Assembly: GCA_029245665.1 (NCBI GenBank)
Contig: JAQWOW010000009.1
Span: 1-15,246, forward strand
Direction: 5' to 3'
DNA from: Polaribacter sp.
GTDB lineage: Bacteria; Bacteroidota; Bacteroidia; Flavobacteriales; Flavobacteriaceae
DNA: 15,246 nt
Part shown: piece after piece, positions 1 to 6,392 of the stretch
How positions within the stretch are numbered: position 1 is the stretch's first letter
Layout: each line of letters opens with the position of its first letter
Notes under the pieces: generated by a model
Told to the model about the DNA's origin: nothing
The model's database searches: none
What the model saw: the letters and a program-made list of their open reading frames with translations, nothing else
Made by a program: the position numbers and the translations under genes

Positions 1-584
1 TCAATTAAATTTTCATTTGCTTCAAAATTTATTTCAGAAAAGTCTAATGAATTTACTTTTTTTATAATTCCATGATCATGAGGAGGTACAATTTGTCCGC
101 CATCTGACCAATATACTTTGTATCCATTGTATTCTGGTGGATTGTGAGAAGCCGTTAAAACAATCCCTGCATCACAATTTAAGTGTCGAACAGCAAAAGA
201 TAATTCTGGAGTTGCCCGCAGATCTTCAAATAAAAAAACTTTTATGTTGTTGGCGGACAAGACATCAGCAACAATTTTCGCAAACTTTTTACTATTATGC
301 CTACAATCGTAAGCAATGACAACACTGTTTTGATCTTTTTTTATATTTTCTATTAGGTAATTAGACAGGCCTTGAGTTGCTCGACCTAAAGTGTATTTGT
401 TTATTCTGTTGGTTCCAGCGCCCATGACACCTCGCATTCCTCCAGTACCAAATTCCATGTCTTTGTAGAATCTGTCTGTTAAATCATTTGAATCGTTTGT
501 GATTAATTCGTTTATCTCTTTTTGAGTCTCAGCATCAAAGGTTGACGTTAGCCATTGCTTCGCTTTGTCTAAAATTTCAGTCAT
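1..584 (-). CDS. Phospho-sugar mutase (phosphoglucomutase/phosphomannomutase), N-terminal part, cut by window edge
   Basis: The gene starts at the ATG read from 584 and runs leftward out of the window, leaving 194 readable codons with no stop. It belongs to the alpha-D-phosphohexomutase superfamily, which interconverts hexose 1- and 6-phosphates through a phosphoserine. Visible marks are the N-terminal substrate motif GTGGMRG (residues 46-52) and the active-site loop TASHNPPEYNGYK (residues 144-156), whose Ser146 is the expected phosphorylated serine. About 194 of the roughly 570 residues usual for the long bacterial/eukaryotic-like class are present, so the metal-binding, sugar-binding and phosphate-binding domains lie outside. 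The gene follows the glycosyltransferase at 630-1586 on the same strand, but a TAnnTTTG box at 618-625 suggests its own promoter. Sugar specificity cannot be told from this part; pgcA-type phosphoglucomutase is the likeliest name. Confidence 0.93.
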   Translation of the reverse strand, partial: MTEILDKAKQWLTSTFDAETQKEINELITNDSNDLTDRFYKDMEFGTGGMRGVMGAGTNRINKYTLGRATQGLSNYLIENIKKDQNSVVIAYDCRHNSKKFAKIVADVLSANNIKVFLFEDLRATPELSFAVRHLNCDAGIVLTASHNPPEYNGYKVYWSDGGQIVPPHDHGIIKKVNSLDFSEINFEANENLI

Positions 585-617
585 AAAAATTAAAAATAGT
601 CTTGTTTAATAGGTTTG

Positions 618-625
618 CAAATATA
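618..625 (-). promoter_or_regulatory. Candidate -7 box (TATATTTG) for the phospho-sugar mutase
   Basis: Read on the minus strand this is TATATTTG, an exact match to the Bacteroidota -7 consensus TAnnTTTG. It lies about 33 bases before the mutase ATG, leaving a leader of some 25-30 nt. No clear TTG -33 element is visible at the usual spacing, so the call rests on one box. Confidence 0.45.
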
Positions 626-629
626 CTAT

Positions 630-1586
630 TTAGAAATTGAGTTTTTCTTTAATCGTATAGTGTTTTTCGTTAGTTTTTGTTTTTATTATGAGTTCACCAA
701 TAAAACCCGCTAAAAATAATAAAGTTCCCAAAATCATAGACGTCAACGCTATGTAAAACCAAGGATTGTTGGTAACTAAGATTGTTTTGATATTATTAAA
801 AACTTTGAAAAGTTTAAATGCACCAATGTAAATTGCAGAAAAGGTTCCAAATAGAAACATAAAGGAACCCCAAAGGCCAAAAAAGTGCATGGGCCTTTTG
901 CCAAATTTTGATAAAAATGAGATGGTAATCAAGTCTAAAAAGCCATTTATAAATCGGTCCATACCAAATTTTGTTTCTCCGTATTTCCTTGCTTGGTGTT
1001 GCACAACTTTCTCACCGATTTTTGTAAAACCCTGATTTTTTGCCAAAACAGGAATGTATCTGTGCATTTCTCCACTAACTTTTACGGCTTTTATGACTTC
1101 ATTTTTGTAAGCTTTTAGTCCGCAATTAAAATCATGTAATTTTAAACCTGAAGTTTTTCGAGCAACTGCATTAAATAATTTAGAGGGTATGTTTTTTGTA
1201 ATAATGTTATCGAAACGTTTCTTTTTCCAACCAGAAATTAAATCGAAATTTTGAGTCACAATTAAATCATATAATTCAGGGATTTCTTCTGGGTTGTCTT
1301 GTAGGTCTGCATCCATGGTAATGACAACATTACCCTTGGCTATTTCAAAACCAGCATCCAATGCTTGAGATTTTCCGTAATTTTTTTGAAAACGAATTCC
1401 TTTTACAGTGGGGTTTTCTTGAGTTAGCTTTTCGATCACATCCCAGGATGTGTCCGTACTTCCATCATCAATAAAAATAATTTCATATAAATAACGATTG
1501 GATTGCATCACTTTTGCAATCCAATCGTATAATTCTTGTAAAGATTCTTGTTCGTCAAGAAGAGGTATGACTACCGAAATATCCAT
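630..1586 (-). CDS. Glycosyltransferase family 2, polyprenyl-phosphate sugar transferase type (GtrB/DPM1-like)
   Basis: This 318-residue protein starts with the GT2 GT-A signature (ISVVIPLLDE, then DDGSTD at residues 40-45) and carries the metal/nucleotide-binding DAD at 92-94 followed by LQDNPEEIP, typical of enzymes that move a sugar from a nucleotide donor to undecaprenyl or dolichyl phosphate. After the catalytic domain come two hydrophobic segments at roughly 233-257 and 275-300, which fit the membrane hairpin of the GtrB/ArnC-like branch. The likely place of action is the cytoplasmic face of the inner membrane, charging a lipid carrier for surface glycan work. It sits 79 bases after the DUF4199 gene and 45 bases before the mutase, all on the minus strand, probably one transcription unit. 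Donor sugar and acceptor cannot be read from the sequence. Confidence 0.9.
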   Translation of the reverse strand: MDISVVIPLLDEQESLQELYDWIAKVMQSNRYLYEIIFIDDGSTDTSWDVIEKLTQENPTVKGIRFQKNYGKSQALDAGFEIAKGNVVITMDADLQDNPEEIPELYDLIVTQNFDLISGWKKKRFDNIITKNIPSKLFNAVARKTSGLKLHDFNCGLKAYKNEVIKAVKVSGEMHRYIPVLAKNQGFTKIGEKVVQHQARKYGETKFGMDRFINGFLDLITISFLSKFGKRPMHFFGLWGSFMFLFGTFSAIYIGAFKLFKVFNNIKTILVTNNPWFYIALTSMILGTLLFLAGFIGELIIKTKTNEKHYTIKEKLNF

Positions 1587-1665
1587 AGTTTTTATGTATA
1601 ACCTGTTTAGTTTTACATTTGTTTGATTGGTTAAGTTTGGTTAAAAGTAAAAAAAAACGCTATGT

Positions 1666-2187
1666 CTAGTATTGCTCTTCTTCAGATTTCTTCATAATTG
1701 CAGCTCCGATTGCAGAAACGACAAACCCTCCAATAGCATACATGATTATTCCCATTGCGGCAACAATACCAGGAGATTGAAACTTTTCACTCATTTCATT
1801 AGCTACTTCAATTTGCTCCTCTGTCATCCCTTGATCTAAAAAGGCCTGGTTTTGAATTTCCATCATCTGGCTCATAAAATCTGGCTCTATAAAGTTCATG
1901 AAAATATAGCTATAGATTACATTAATTAAGCCGGCCAAAATTGCAATTCCAACTCCAATTTTAACCCCTTTTCCCCATGAAAGAAGACCATCATTTGCTT
2001 CTTTATATTTTTTAATTCCAAAAACTATTATACCAACAAATAACAATCCAGTTACAACAGAACTAGACCAGTGGGGTTCTAGATGATTCCCAGTAGCATA
2101 CATTACTAAACTAAATAGAACCATTGCTACTCCTAAGATTACACCATTATTTACTGTAAAACTTTTACTACTCAATTTATTTTCCAT
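1666..2187 (-). CDS. DUF4199 family membrane protein
   Basis: A 173-residue protein with four predicted membrane segments at roughly 15-31, 42-58, 75-97 and 139-163. A glycine and lysine motif (LLSWGKGVKIGVG) precedes the third segment, and a polar, acidic loop with many Met, Gln and Glu residues lies between segments three and four. This layout matches DUF4199, a family I know mainly from Bacteroidota and without assigned function. Its place directly before a GT2 transferase is, as I recall, a common pairing in flavobacteria, which suggests but does not show a role in envelope glycan or lipid handling. It is the first gene of the minus-strand group, with a TAnnTTTG box at 2214-2221 supplying a likely promoter. 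Confidence 0.85.
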   Translation of the reverse strand: MENKLSSKSFTVNNGVILGVAMVLFSLVMYATGNHLEPHWSSSVVTGLLFVGIIVFGIKKYKEANDGLLSWGKGVKIGVGIAILAGLINVIYSYIFMNFIEPDFMSQMMEIQNQAFLDQGMTEEQIEVANEMSEKFQSPGIVAAMGIIMYAIGGFVVSAIGAAIMKKSEEEQY

Positions 2188-2213
2188 CTGTAAATTTTAA
2201 ATTTTAATTTGAA

Positions 2214-2221
2214 CAAATATA
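2214..2221 (-). promoter_or_regulatory. Candidate -7 box (TATATTTG) for the DUF4199-glycosyltransferase genes
   Basis: On the minus strand the bases read TATATTTG, matching TAnnTTTG, 27 bases ahead of the DUF4199 start. The surrounding sequence is very AT-rich and no convincing TTG -33 box is seen, so chance matches are possible. Confidence 0.4.
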
Positions 2222-2317
2222 TTCATTTCATTTTCATTTAATTAAATATAATGAATAAAAACAATATTTTGGTATTTAGATTGTTTAATTTGTTTCAAAA
2301 AATAACTCTTTTTTTAA

Positions 2318-2347
2318 TTGTTAAAATAAAAATAGATTGTAAATTTG
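2318..2347 (+). promoter_or_regulatory. Promoter of the SRP RNA gene
   Basis: TTG at 2318-2320 and TAAATTTG at 2340-2347 are separated by 19 bases. This fits the Bacteroidota primary sigma factor consensus TTG-N17-23-TAnnTTTG. The predicted start lies at about 2351-2354, where the closing helix of the RNA begins, so box, spacing and product agree. Confidence 0.75.
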
Positions 2348-2350
2348 CAC

Positions 2351-2446
2351 TGGCAAGTCCTACACAACTAGCTCCCTTTGAATCCTCCAGGGCGGGAACG
2401 CAGCAAAGGTATTAGGTTGTAGCAGTGTGATGTAGGTAGCTTGCCA
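2351..2446 (+). ncRNA. ffs: Bacterial small signal recognition particle RNA (4.5S-like)
   Basis: The ends pair exactly (TGGCAAG at 2351-2357 with CTTGCCA at 2440-2446), and the next segments also pair (TCCTACA with TGTAGG), giving the long rod of an SRP RNA. At the tip is the domain IV signature CAGG-GCG-GGAA-CGC-AGCA (2388-2405): a GCG/CGC stem capped by a GGAA tetraloop, with the asymmetric internal loop that binds the M domain of Ffh. This corresponds base for base to the E. coli arrangement CAGG-UCC-GGAA-GGA-AGCA. The RNA acts with Ffh and FtsY in co-translational targeting of membrane proteins; ftsY is also in this window at 13409. A run of six T follows at 2447-2452. The strong tip signature makes other identities unlikely. 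Confidence 0.93.
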
Positions 2447-2452
2447 TTTTTT
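2440..2452 (+). terminator. Terminator of the SRP RNA (3' arm of the closing helix plus U-tract)
   Basis: The 3' arm of the RNA's own closing helix (2440-2446) is followed directly by six T at 2447-2452. The long rod of the SRP RNA plus this U-run can serve as an intrinsic terminator. Confidence 0.55.
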
Positions 2453-2529
2453 GTCCACTAGACTTAAATTTTTCTTTTAGTTTAGTTTCCTTCGTTTTCT
2501 TTTTAGATATTTGTTTAAATATTTCATGT

Positions 2530-3333
2530 ATGCCTAAAGTTGTTTTAATTACTGGTGCCTCCTCCGGAATAGGGAAAGCCATTGCTACTTTTTTGGTTCA
2601 AAAAGGATGTAAAGTTTATGGTACTAGTAGAAACCCAAAACATACAGCTGAATTTTCGTTTGAACTCATTGCTTTAGATGTTTTAAAAATTGATACGATT
2701 GTTTCTGCAGTAGCATTTGTTATTAAAAAAGAAGGAAGGTTAGATGTTTTGGTAAACAATGCAGGAATGGGTATTACGGGTCCCATTGAGGATACACCCA
2801 CTGATGAAATGCGCGCCGTTTTTAATACTAATTTTTTTGGTGCAATTGACGTTATGAAAGAGGTTTTACCTCAAATGCGCAAACAAAATTCAGGAACAAT
2901 TATAAATGTCACTTCCATTGCTGGTTATATGGGTTTACCATACAGAGGGGTGTATTCTGCTACTAAAGGAGCTTTAGAAATTATAACTGAGGCTACAAGT
3001 ATGGAGGTTAAAAGCTTTAATATCAATCTTGTTAATATTGCTCCTGGAGATTTTACGACCAATATAGCTGAAGGAAGGTATCATACACCTGTATTTGAAA
3101 ATTCTGCCTATAAAAACAACTACCAAGCGAATTTAGATTTGATGAATTCCCATGTAGATGATGGAATGGATCCGTTAGAAATGGCAAAAGCTGTTTTTAA
3201 AATTATACAAACAAAAAAACCAAAAATCCATTATAAAGTTGGTGGTTTTATGGAGAAATTTTCTATCGTTTTAAAACGAATTTTACCAGACAGATTGTAT
3301 GAAAAACTATTGATGCAGCATTACAAATTATAG
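2530..3333 (+). CDS. Short-chain dehydrogenase/reductase (classical SDR)
   Basis: A 267-residue NAD(P)-dependent oxidoreductase of the classical SDR type. The cofactor motif TGASSGIG is at 8-15, the structural NNAG at 76-79, and the catalytic set Ser129, Tyr142 and Lys146 (YSATK) is complete. A basic Arg34 after the second strand (GTSRN) hints at NADPH preference. The C-terminal part after about residue 180 is longer than in minimal SDRs and rich in aromatic and charged residues, as in the membrane-associated 17-beta-HSD/DHRS7-like branch. The substrate cannot be told. It stands 84 bases after the SRP RNA and looks like a single-gene unit. The ATG at 2530 overlaps an out-of-frame ATG at 2526; only the former opens the frame. 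Confidence 0.88.
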   Translation: MPKVVLITGASSGIGKAIATFLVQKGCKVYGTSRNPKHTAEFSFELIALDVLKIDTIVSAVAFVIKKEGRLDVLVNNAGMGITGPIEDTPTDEMRAVFNTNFFGAIDVMKEVLPQMRKQNSGTIINVTSIAGYMGLPYRGVYSATKGALEIITEATSMEVKSFNINLVNIAPGDFTTNIAEGRYHTPVFENSAYKNNYQANLDLMNSHVDDGMDPLEMAKAVFKIIQTKKPKIHYKVGGFMEKFSIVLKRILPDRLYEKLLMQHYKL

Positions 3334-3400
3334 TTGTTTTTTGTTTATAACTGGTATAAAAATATTTTTTAGAACGCTCTTAAAATAGTAGCCGAGTTCT

Positions 3401-3408
3401 TATCTTTG
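3401..3408 (+). promoter_or_regulatory. Candidate -7 box (TATCTTTG) reading through element A toward the aldolase gene
   Basis: TATCTTTG matches TAnnTTTG exactly. Transcription would begin near 3413 and give the aldolase mRNA a leader of about 135 nt containing element A in its plus-strand reading. No TTG -33 box is evident at 17-23 bases, so support is partial. Confidence 0.4.
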
Positions 3409-3522
3409 CATTAGGGATTGAAGCATTTGTTTGAGCTCTTTTGAAAAGAATGAACAGAAAGCGAGTGCGCAAAGCCCGACTTGGTTCTGATTGCTTTCAG
3501 AATAAAGTAATGCCTAAAAATA
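3409..3522 (-). ncRNA. Conserved intergenic element, copy A (candidate structured RNA or dispersed repeat)
   Basis: This gap between the SDR and aldolase genes is homologous to 13225-13325 read on the opposite strand. On the minus strand it begins TATTTTTA then GGCATTACTTTAT, continues with a hairpin (arms at 3497-3502 and 3485-3490, six-base loop), CAAGTCGGGCTTT, GAGCTC, and ends CTTCAATCCCTAATG. Copy B shares each block with one or two changes. The hairpin arms differ between copies yet stay complementary, which argues for structure. The strand is uncertain: a promoter-like box opens the minus-strand reading (TATTTTTA, one base off consensus), but an exact TATCTTTG (3401-3408) opens the plus-strand reading. 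It may belong to a described flavobacterial RNA class such as Flavo-1; I cannot confirm this. Confidence 0.55.
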
Positions 3523-3548
3523 TAATATTGACAACTAAATAAGTACAA

Positions 3549-4202
3549 ATGAAATTTTTTATAGACACAGCAAATTTAGAGCAAATTAAAGAAGCGCAGG
3601 CCTTAGGTATTTTAGATGGTGTTACTACAAACCCGTCTTTGATGGCTAAAGAAGGAATTACTGGTGAAGCAAACATTATCAACCACTACAAAGAAATTTG
3701 CGAATTGGTTGAAGGAGATGTTTCTGCAGAGGTAATTGCTACAGATTTTGATGGAATGGTTAAAGAAGGTGAAGCGCTAGCGTCTTTAAACCCTCAAATT
3801 GTGGTAAAATTACCAATGATAAAAGAGGGAGTAAAAGCCTGTAAGTATTTTTCCTCTAAAGGAATTAAAACGAACGTAACATTAGTTTTTTCTGCAGGAC
3901 AAGCATTGTTAGCAGCAAAAGCAGGTGCAACCTATGTGTCTCCATTTATCGGACGTTTGGATGATATTTCTACAGATGGTTTAAATTTGATCTCTGAAAT
4001 TCGTTTAATTTATGATAATTATGGTTTTGAAACTCAGATTTTAGCGGCTTCTGTGCGACATACTATGCACATTATTGATTGTGCAAAATTAGGCTCTGAT
4101 GTAATGACAGGTCCTATAAGTGCCATTGAAGGTTTGCTAAGACACCCGCTAACAGATAGCGGATTGGCGAAGTTTTTAGAAGACTATAAAAAAGGAAATT
4201 AA
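3549..4202 (+). CDS. fsa: Fructose-6-phosphate aldolase / transaldolase (FSA-TalC subfamily)
   Basis: A 217-residue protein, the usual size of the small transaldolase/FSA subfamily. It shows FIDTAN with Asp6 at the start, GVTTNPSL (24-31), and the Schiff-base lysine in VVKLPM at Lys87, then the phosphate-binding stretch near ATYVSPFIGRLDD. The family either cleaves fructose 6-phosphate to dihydroxyacetone and glyceraldehyde 3-phosphate or acts as transaldolase in the pentose phosphate pathway; many flavobacterial members are named transaldolase, and sequence alone does not settle which reaction dominates. It acts in the cytosol. The gene is a single unit: a long leader with element A lies before it, and a hairpin with U-tract begins at its stop codon. 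Confidence 0.92.
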   Translation: MKFFIDTANLEQIKEAQALGILDGVTTNPSLMAKEGITGEANIINHYKEICELVEGDVSAEVIATDFDGMVKEGEALASLNPQIVVKLPMIKEGVKACKYFSSKGIKTNVTLVFSAGQALLAAKAGATYVSPFIGRLDDISTDGLNLISEIRLIYDNYGFETQILAASVRHTMHIIDCAKLGSDVMTGPISAIEGLLRHPLTDSGLAKFLEDYKKGN

Positions 4203-4220
4203 CCAACTTGGTTGGTTTTT
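4201..4220 (+). terminator. Intrinsic terminator after the aldolase gene
   Basis: AACCAAC (4201-4207) and GTTGGTT (4211-4217) form a seven-base stem with a three-base loop, followed by a T-run that ends at 4220. The stem uses the last two bases of the stop codon. Confidence 0.6.
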
Positions 4221-4251
4221 GTATAAAATGTCATTTCAGGATTTAATTTTG
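4219..4251 (+). promoter_or_regulatory. Candidate promoter of menD, overlapping a hairpin loop
   Basis: TTG at 4219-4221 and TAATTTTG at 4244-4251 are 22 bases apart, within the Bacteroidota range. The start would fall near 4256-4258, leaving a menD leader of about 20 nt. The -7 box sits in the loop and first base of the 3' arm of the hairpin at 4225-4263. Confidence 0.5.
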
Positions 4252-4264
4252 GAATGACATTTTT
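4225..4264 (+). terminator. Second hairpin with U-tract between the aldolase gene and menD
   Basis: Bases 4225-4237 pair with 4251-4263 over 13 positions with one G-T wobble, around a 13-base loop, and a run of five T ends at 4264. It looks like a backup terminator in tandem with the one at 4201-4220. It ends only 11 bases before the menD ATG, so an effect on menD expression is also possible. Confidence 0.5.
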
Positions 4265-4275
4265 AAGAGTAATAA

Positions 4276-5934
4276 ATGTATCCAAAGAAAGAACTTGCAC
4301 AAATCCTTATTTCAGCTTGTCATCAATTTAAAATTGAGACGGTTGTGATTTCTCCTGGTTCACGAAATGCTCCACTTACCATCGGTTTTTCGAATCATTC
4401 AGACATAGAGACCTTTAGTATTGTAGATGAACGTTCTGCTGCTTTTTTTGCTCTAGGAATTGCACAACAAACTCAAAAACCTGTTGCAATTTTATGCACT
4501 TCTGGTTCTGCTTTGTTAAATTACTATCCTGCAATTGCAGAGGCATTTTATAGTAATATTCCATTGGTTGTTATTTCTGCAGACCGACCTAAACATTTGA
4601 TAGATATTGGAGACGGACAAACTATTCGTCAAGAAAACGTTTTTGAAAATCATATTTTATTTTCAGCAAATTTAATTGAGAACCAAAGCTTTAAAACTCG
4701 CAATTCACAATTGATTGGTGAAGCATTACAAATTGCAACATCAAATCAAGGTCCGGTTCATATAAATATTCCATTTGATGAACCTTTATACGAAACGGTT
4801 TCTGTTTTAAAAGATTTTCATTTTCCTAGAATATCTATGAGCTCTCTAGATAATTCGCATGTAGATTATTCCTTTTTTGCCTCTATTTGGAATACAGCAA
4901 AGAAGAAAATTATTTTGGTTGGTGTTCATTATCCAAATAAAAAAATAAACGAACTTATTCATTTTTATGCGAACGATACTTCTGTTTTAATTCTTACAGA
5001 AACGACTTCGAACTTACATCATAAAAATGTAGTAGACTCCATTGATCAGCTTATTTTTTCTTTAGATGAACGTCAATTTAAAGAGCTTCAGCCTGAGGTT
5101 TTAATTACGTTTGGTGGAATGATTATTTCTAAAAAAATTAAACAATTTTTACGTTTATATCAGCCCAAACATCATTGGGATATAGATGAGAAAAAAGCAA
5201 CAAACACTTTTTTTTCCTTAACAGAATTTATTCAACAAAAGCCTTCGGACTTTTTTTTAGCATTTAACAATAGTACTCAAAAAGTAACGAGTGATTATCA
5301 GAAAAAATGGCTTTCATTTAGAGATGAAAAAAGAGTAAAACACCAACAATATTTAGATCAAATTGGGCATTCAGATTTTAAAGCTTTCGAGCTAATTTTA
5401 AAAAGCATTCCAGAAGATTCTCAACTTCAAATAAGCAATAGCTCTATTATTAGATACGCCCAGCTATTTTCTATTAAAGATTCTGTAGAAGTTTTTTGCA
5501 ATAGAGGTACAAGTGGTATCGATGGGAGTACAAGTACTGCAATTGGAGCGGCATTTGCAAGTTTAAAACAAACTGTTTTTATTACTGGTGACCTGAGTTT
5601 TTTCTATGATAGTAATGGATTGTGGAATGACCATATACCTGCTAATTTTAGGATTGTTTTAATAAATAATTCTGGCGGTGGAATTTTTAAAATTATCCCG
5701 GGTCCATCTACTACAAATGCAACTAAATATTTTGAAACACCTCATTGTTTAACAGCAGAGCATTTATCTAAAATGCATGGTTTCGAGTATCATAAAGCAT
5801 TTTCAACTGATACAGTAAATGAACAAATTAAAGATTTTTATGAAGTTTCAGAAAAACCAAAAATCTTAGAAATTTTTACGCCAAGTGGGGATAATAATTT
5901 GATTTTAAAAACCTATTTTAACTATATACAATAA
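4276..5934 (+). CDS. menD: 2-succinyl-5-enolpyruvyl-6-hydroxy-3-cyclohexene-1-carboxylate synthase (MenD)
   Basis: A 552-residue thiamine-diphosphate enzyme of menaquinone synthesis; it joins 2-oxoglutarate (with loss of CO2) to isochorismate. The N-terminal signature VISPGSRNAPL (24-34) and the following DERSAAFFALG, with Glu52 as the glutamate that activates the cofactor, are diagnostic for MenD within this superfamily. The C-terminal cofactor motif is present as GDLSFFYDSNGLW with the downstream NNSGGGIF, where Mg and diphosphate bind. Length is normal. Its TAA shares one base with the ATG of the next gene, so the two are likely translated in a coupled way. A promoter is suggested at 4219-4251. 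menB lies downstream at 7620, separated by a minus-strand gene. Confidence 0.96.
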   Translation: MYPKKELAQILISACHQFKIETVVISPGSRNAPLTIGFSNHSDIETFSIVDERSAAFFALGIAQQTQKPVAILCTSGSALLNYYPAIAEAFYSNIPLVVISADRPKHLIDIGDGQTIRQENVFENHILFSANLIENQSFKTRNSQLIGEALQIATSNQGPVHINIPFDEPLYETVSVLKDFHFPRISMSSLDNSHVDYSFFASIWNTAKKKIILVGVHYPNKKINELIHFYANDTSVLILTETTSNLHHKNVVDSIDQLIFSLDERQFKELQPEVLITFGGMIISKKIKQFLRLYQPKHHWDIDEKKATNTFFSLTEFIQQKPSDFFLAFNNSTQKVTSDYQKKWLSFRDEKRVKHQQYLDQIGHSDFKAFELILKSIPEDSQLQISNSSIIRYAQLFSIKDSVEVFCNRGTSGIDGSTSTAIGAAFASLKQTVFITGDLSFFYDSNGLWNDHIPANFRIVLINNSGGGIFKIIPGPSTTNATKYFETPHCLTAEHLSKMHGFEYHKAFSTDTVNEQIKDFYEVSEKPKILEIFTPSGDNNLILKTYFNYIQ

Positions 5935-6353
5935 TGGATTTACAAGAGGGAGATAAAGTGCAGTTAATCATTGAAACTGAAACAGGTTTAGGGTATACCG
6001 TTTTAATAAATGAAGAATATGATGGGTTGCTTTTTAGGAGCGAAGTTTTTCAGGAGTTAGAAGAAAACATGGAAGTAACCGGTTATATCAAAAATATTCG
6101 CGAAGATGGAAAAATAGATGTTTCTCTGAGGCCACAAGGATTTAGAAATGTCATTGATTCTGATGTAAATAAAATCCTTTCTAAACTAAAAGATAGTAGA
6201 GAAGGATTTCTTTTAATTACAGATAAAAGTTCTCCAGATGCTATTCGTTTTCATATGAAAATGAGTAAGAAAGCATTTAAAAAAGCAGTTGGTAATCTAT
6301 ATAAACAGAAGCTTATTATGATCAAAGAAGATAGAATTGAATTGGTGAAATAG
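5934..6353 (+). CDS. Short CvfB-like RNA-binding protein: one S1 domain plus winged helix
   Basis: A 139-residue cytosolic protein. Residues 1-65 look like an S1/OB-fold domain (start LQEGDKVQL, later GYIKNIREDGKIDVSL), and residues 75-139 look like the CvfB/YitL winged-helix tail (FHMKMSKKAFKKAVGNLYKQ, then IKEDRIELVK). Full CvfB proteins are near 280 residues with several S1 domains before the winged helix, so this resembles the C-terminal half standing alone. The start is intact and the coding frame is clean, so it is a short form, not debris. The ATG at 5934 overlaps the menD stop by one base (TAATG), pointing to translational coupling with menD. A role in RNA binding or post-transcriptional control is inferred from the family; no target is known to me. 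Confidence 0.82.
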   Translation: MDLQEGDKVQLIIETETGLGYTVLINEEYDGLLFRSEVFQELEENMEVTGYIKNIREDGKIDVSLRPQGFRNVIDSDVNKILSKLKDSREGFLLITDKSSPDAIRFHMKMSKKAFKKAVGNLYKQKLIMIKEDRIELVK

Positions 6354-6392
6354 GATTTTTTTAAGCTTTTTTTGTGATTGTTGATAGCAATA

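Noticed and set aside
137..319. A 60-codon open frame on the plus strand
   Set aside because: It is antisense to the phospho-sugar mutase, whose active-site motifs are clear on the minus strand.
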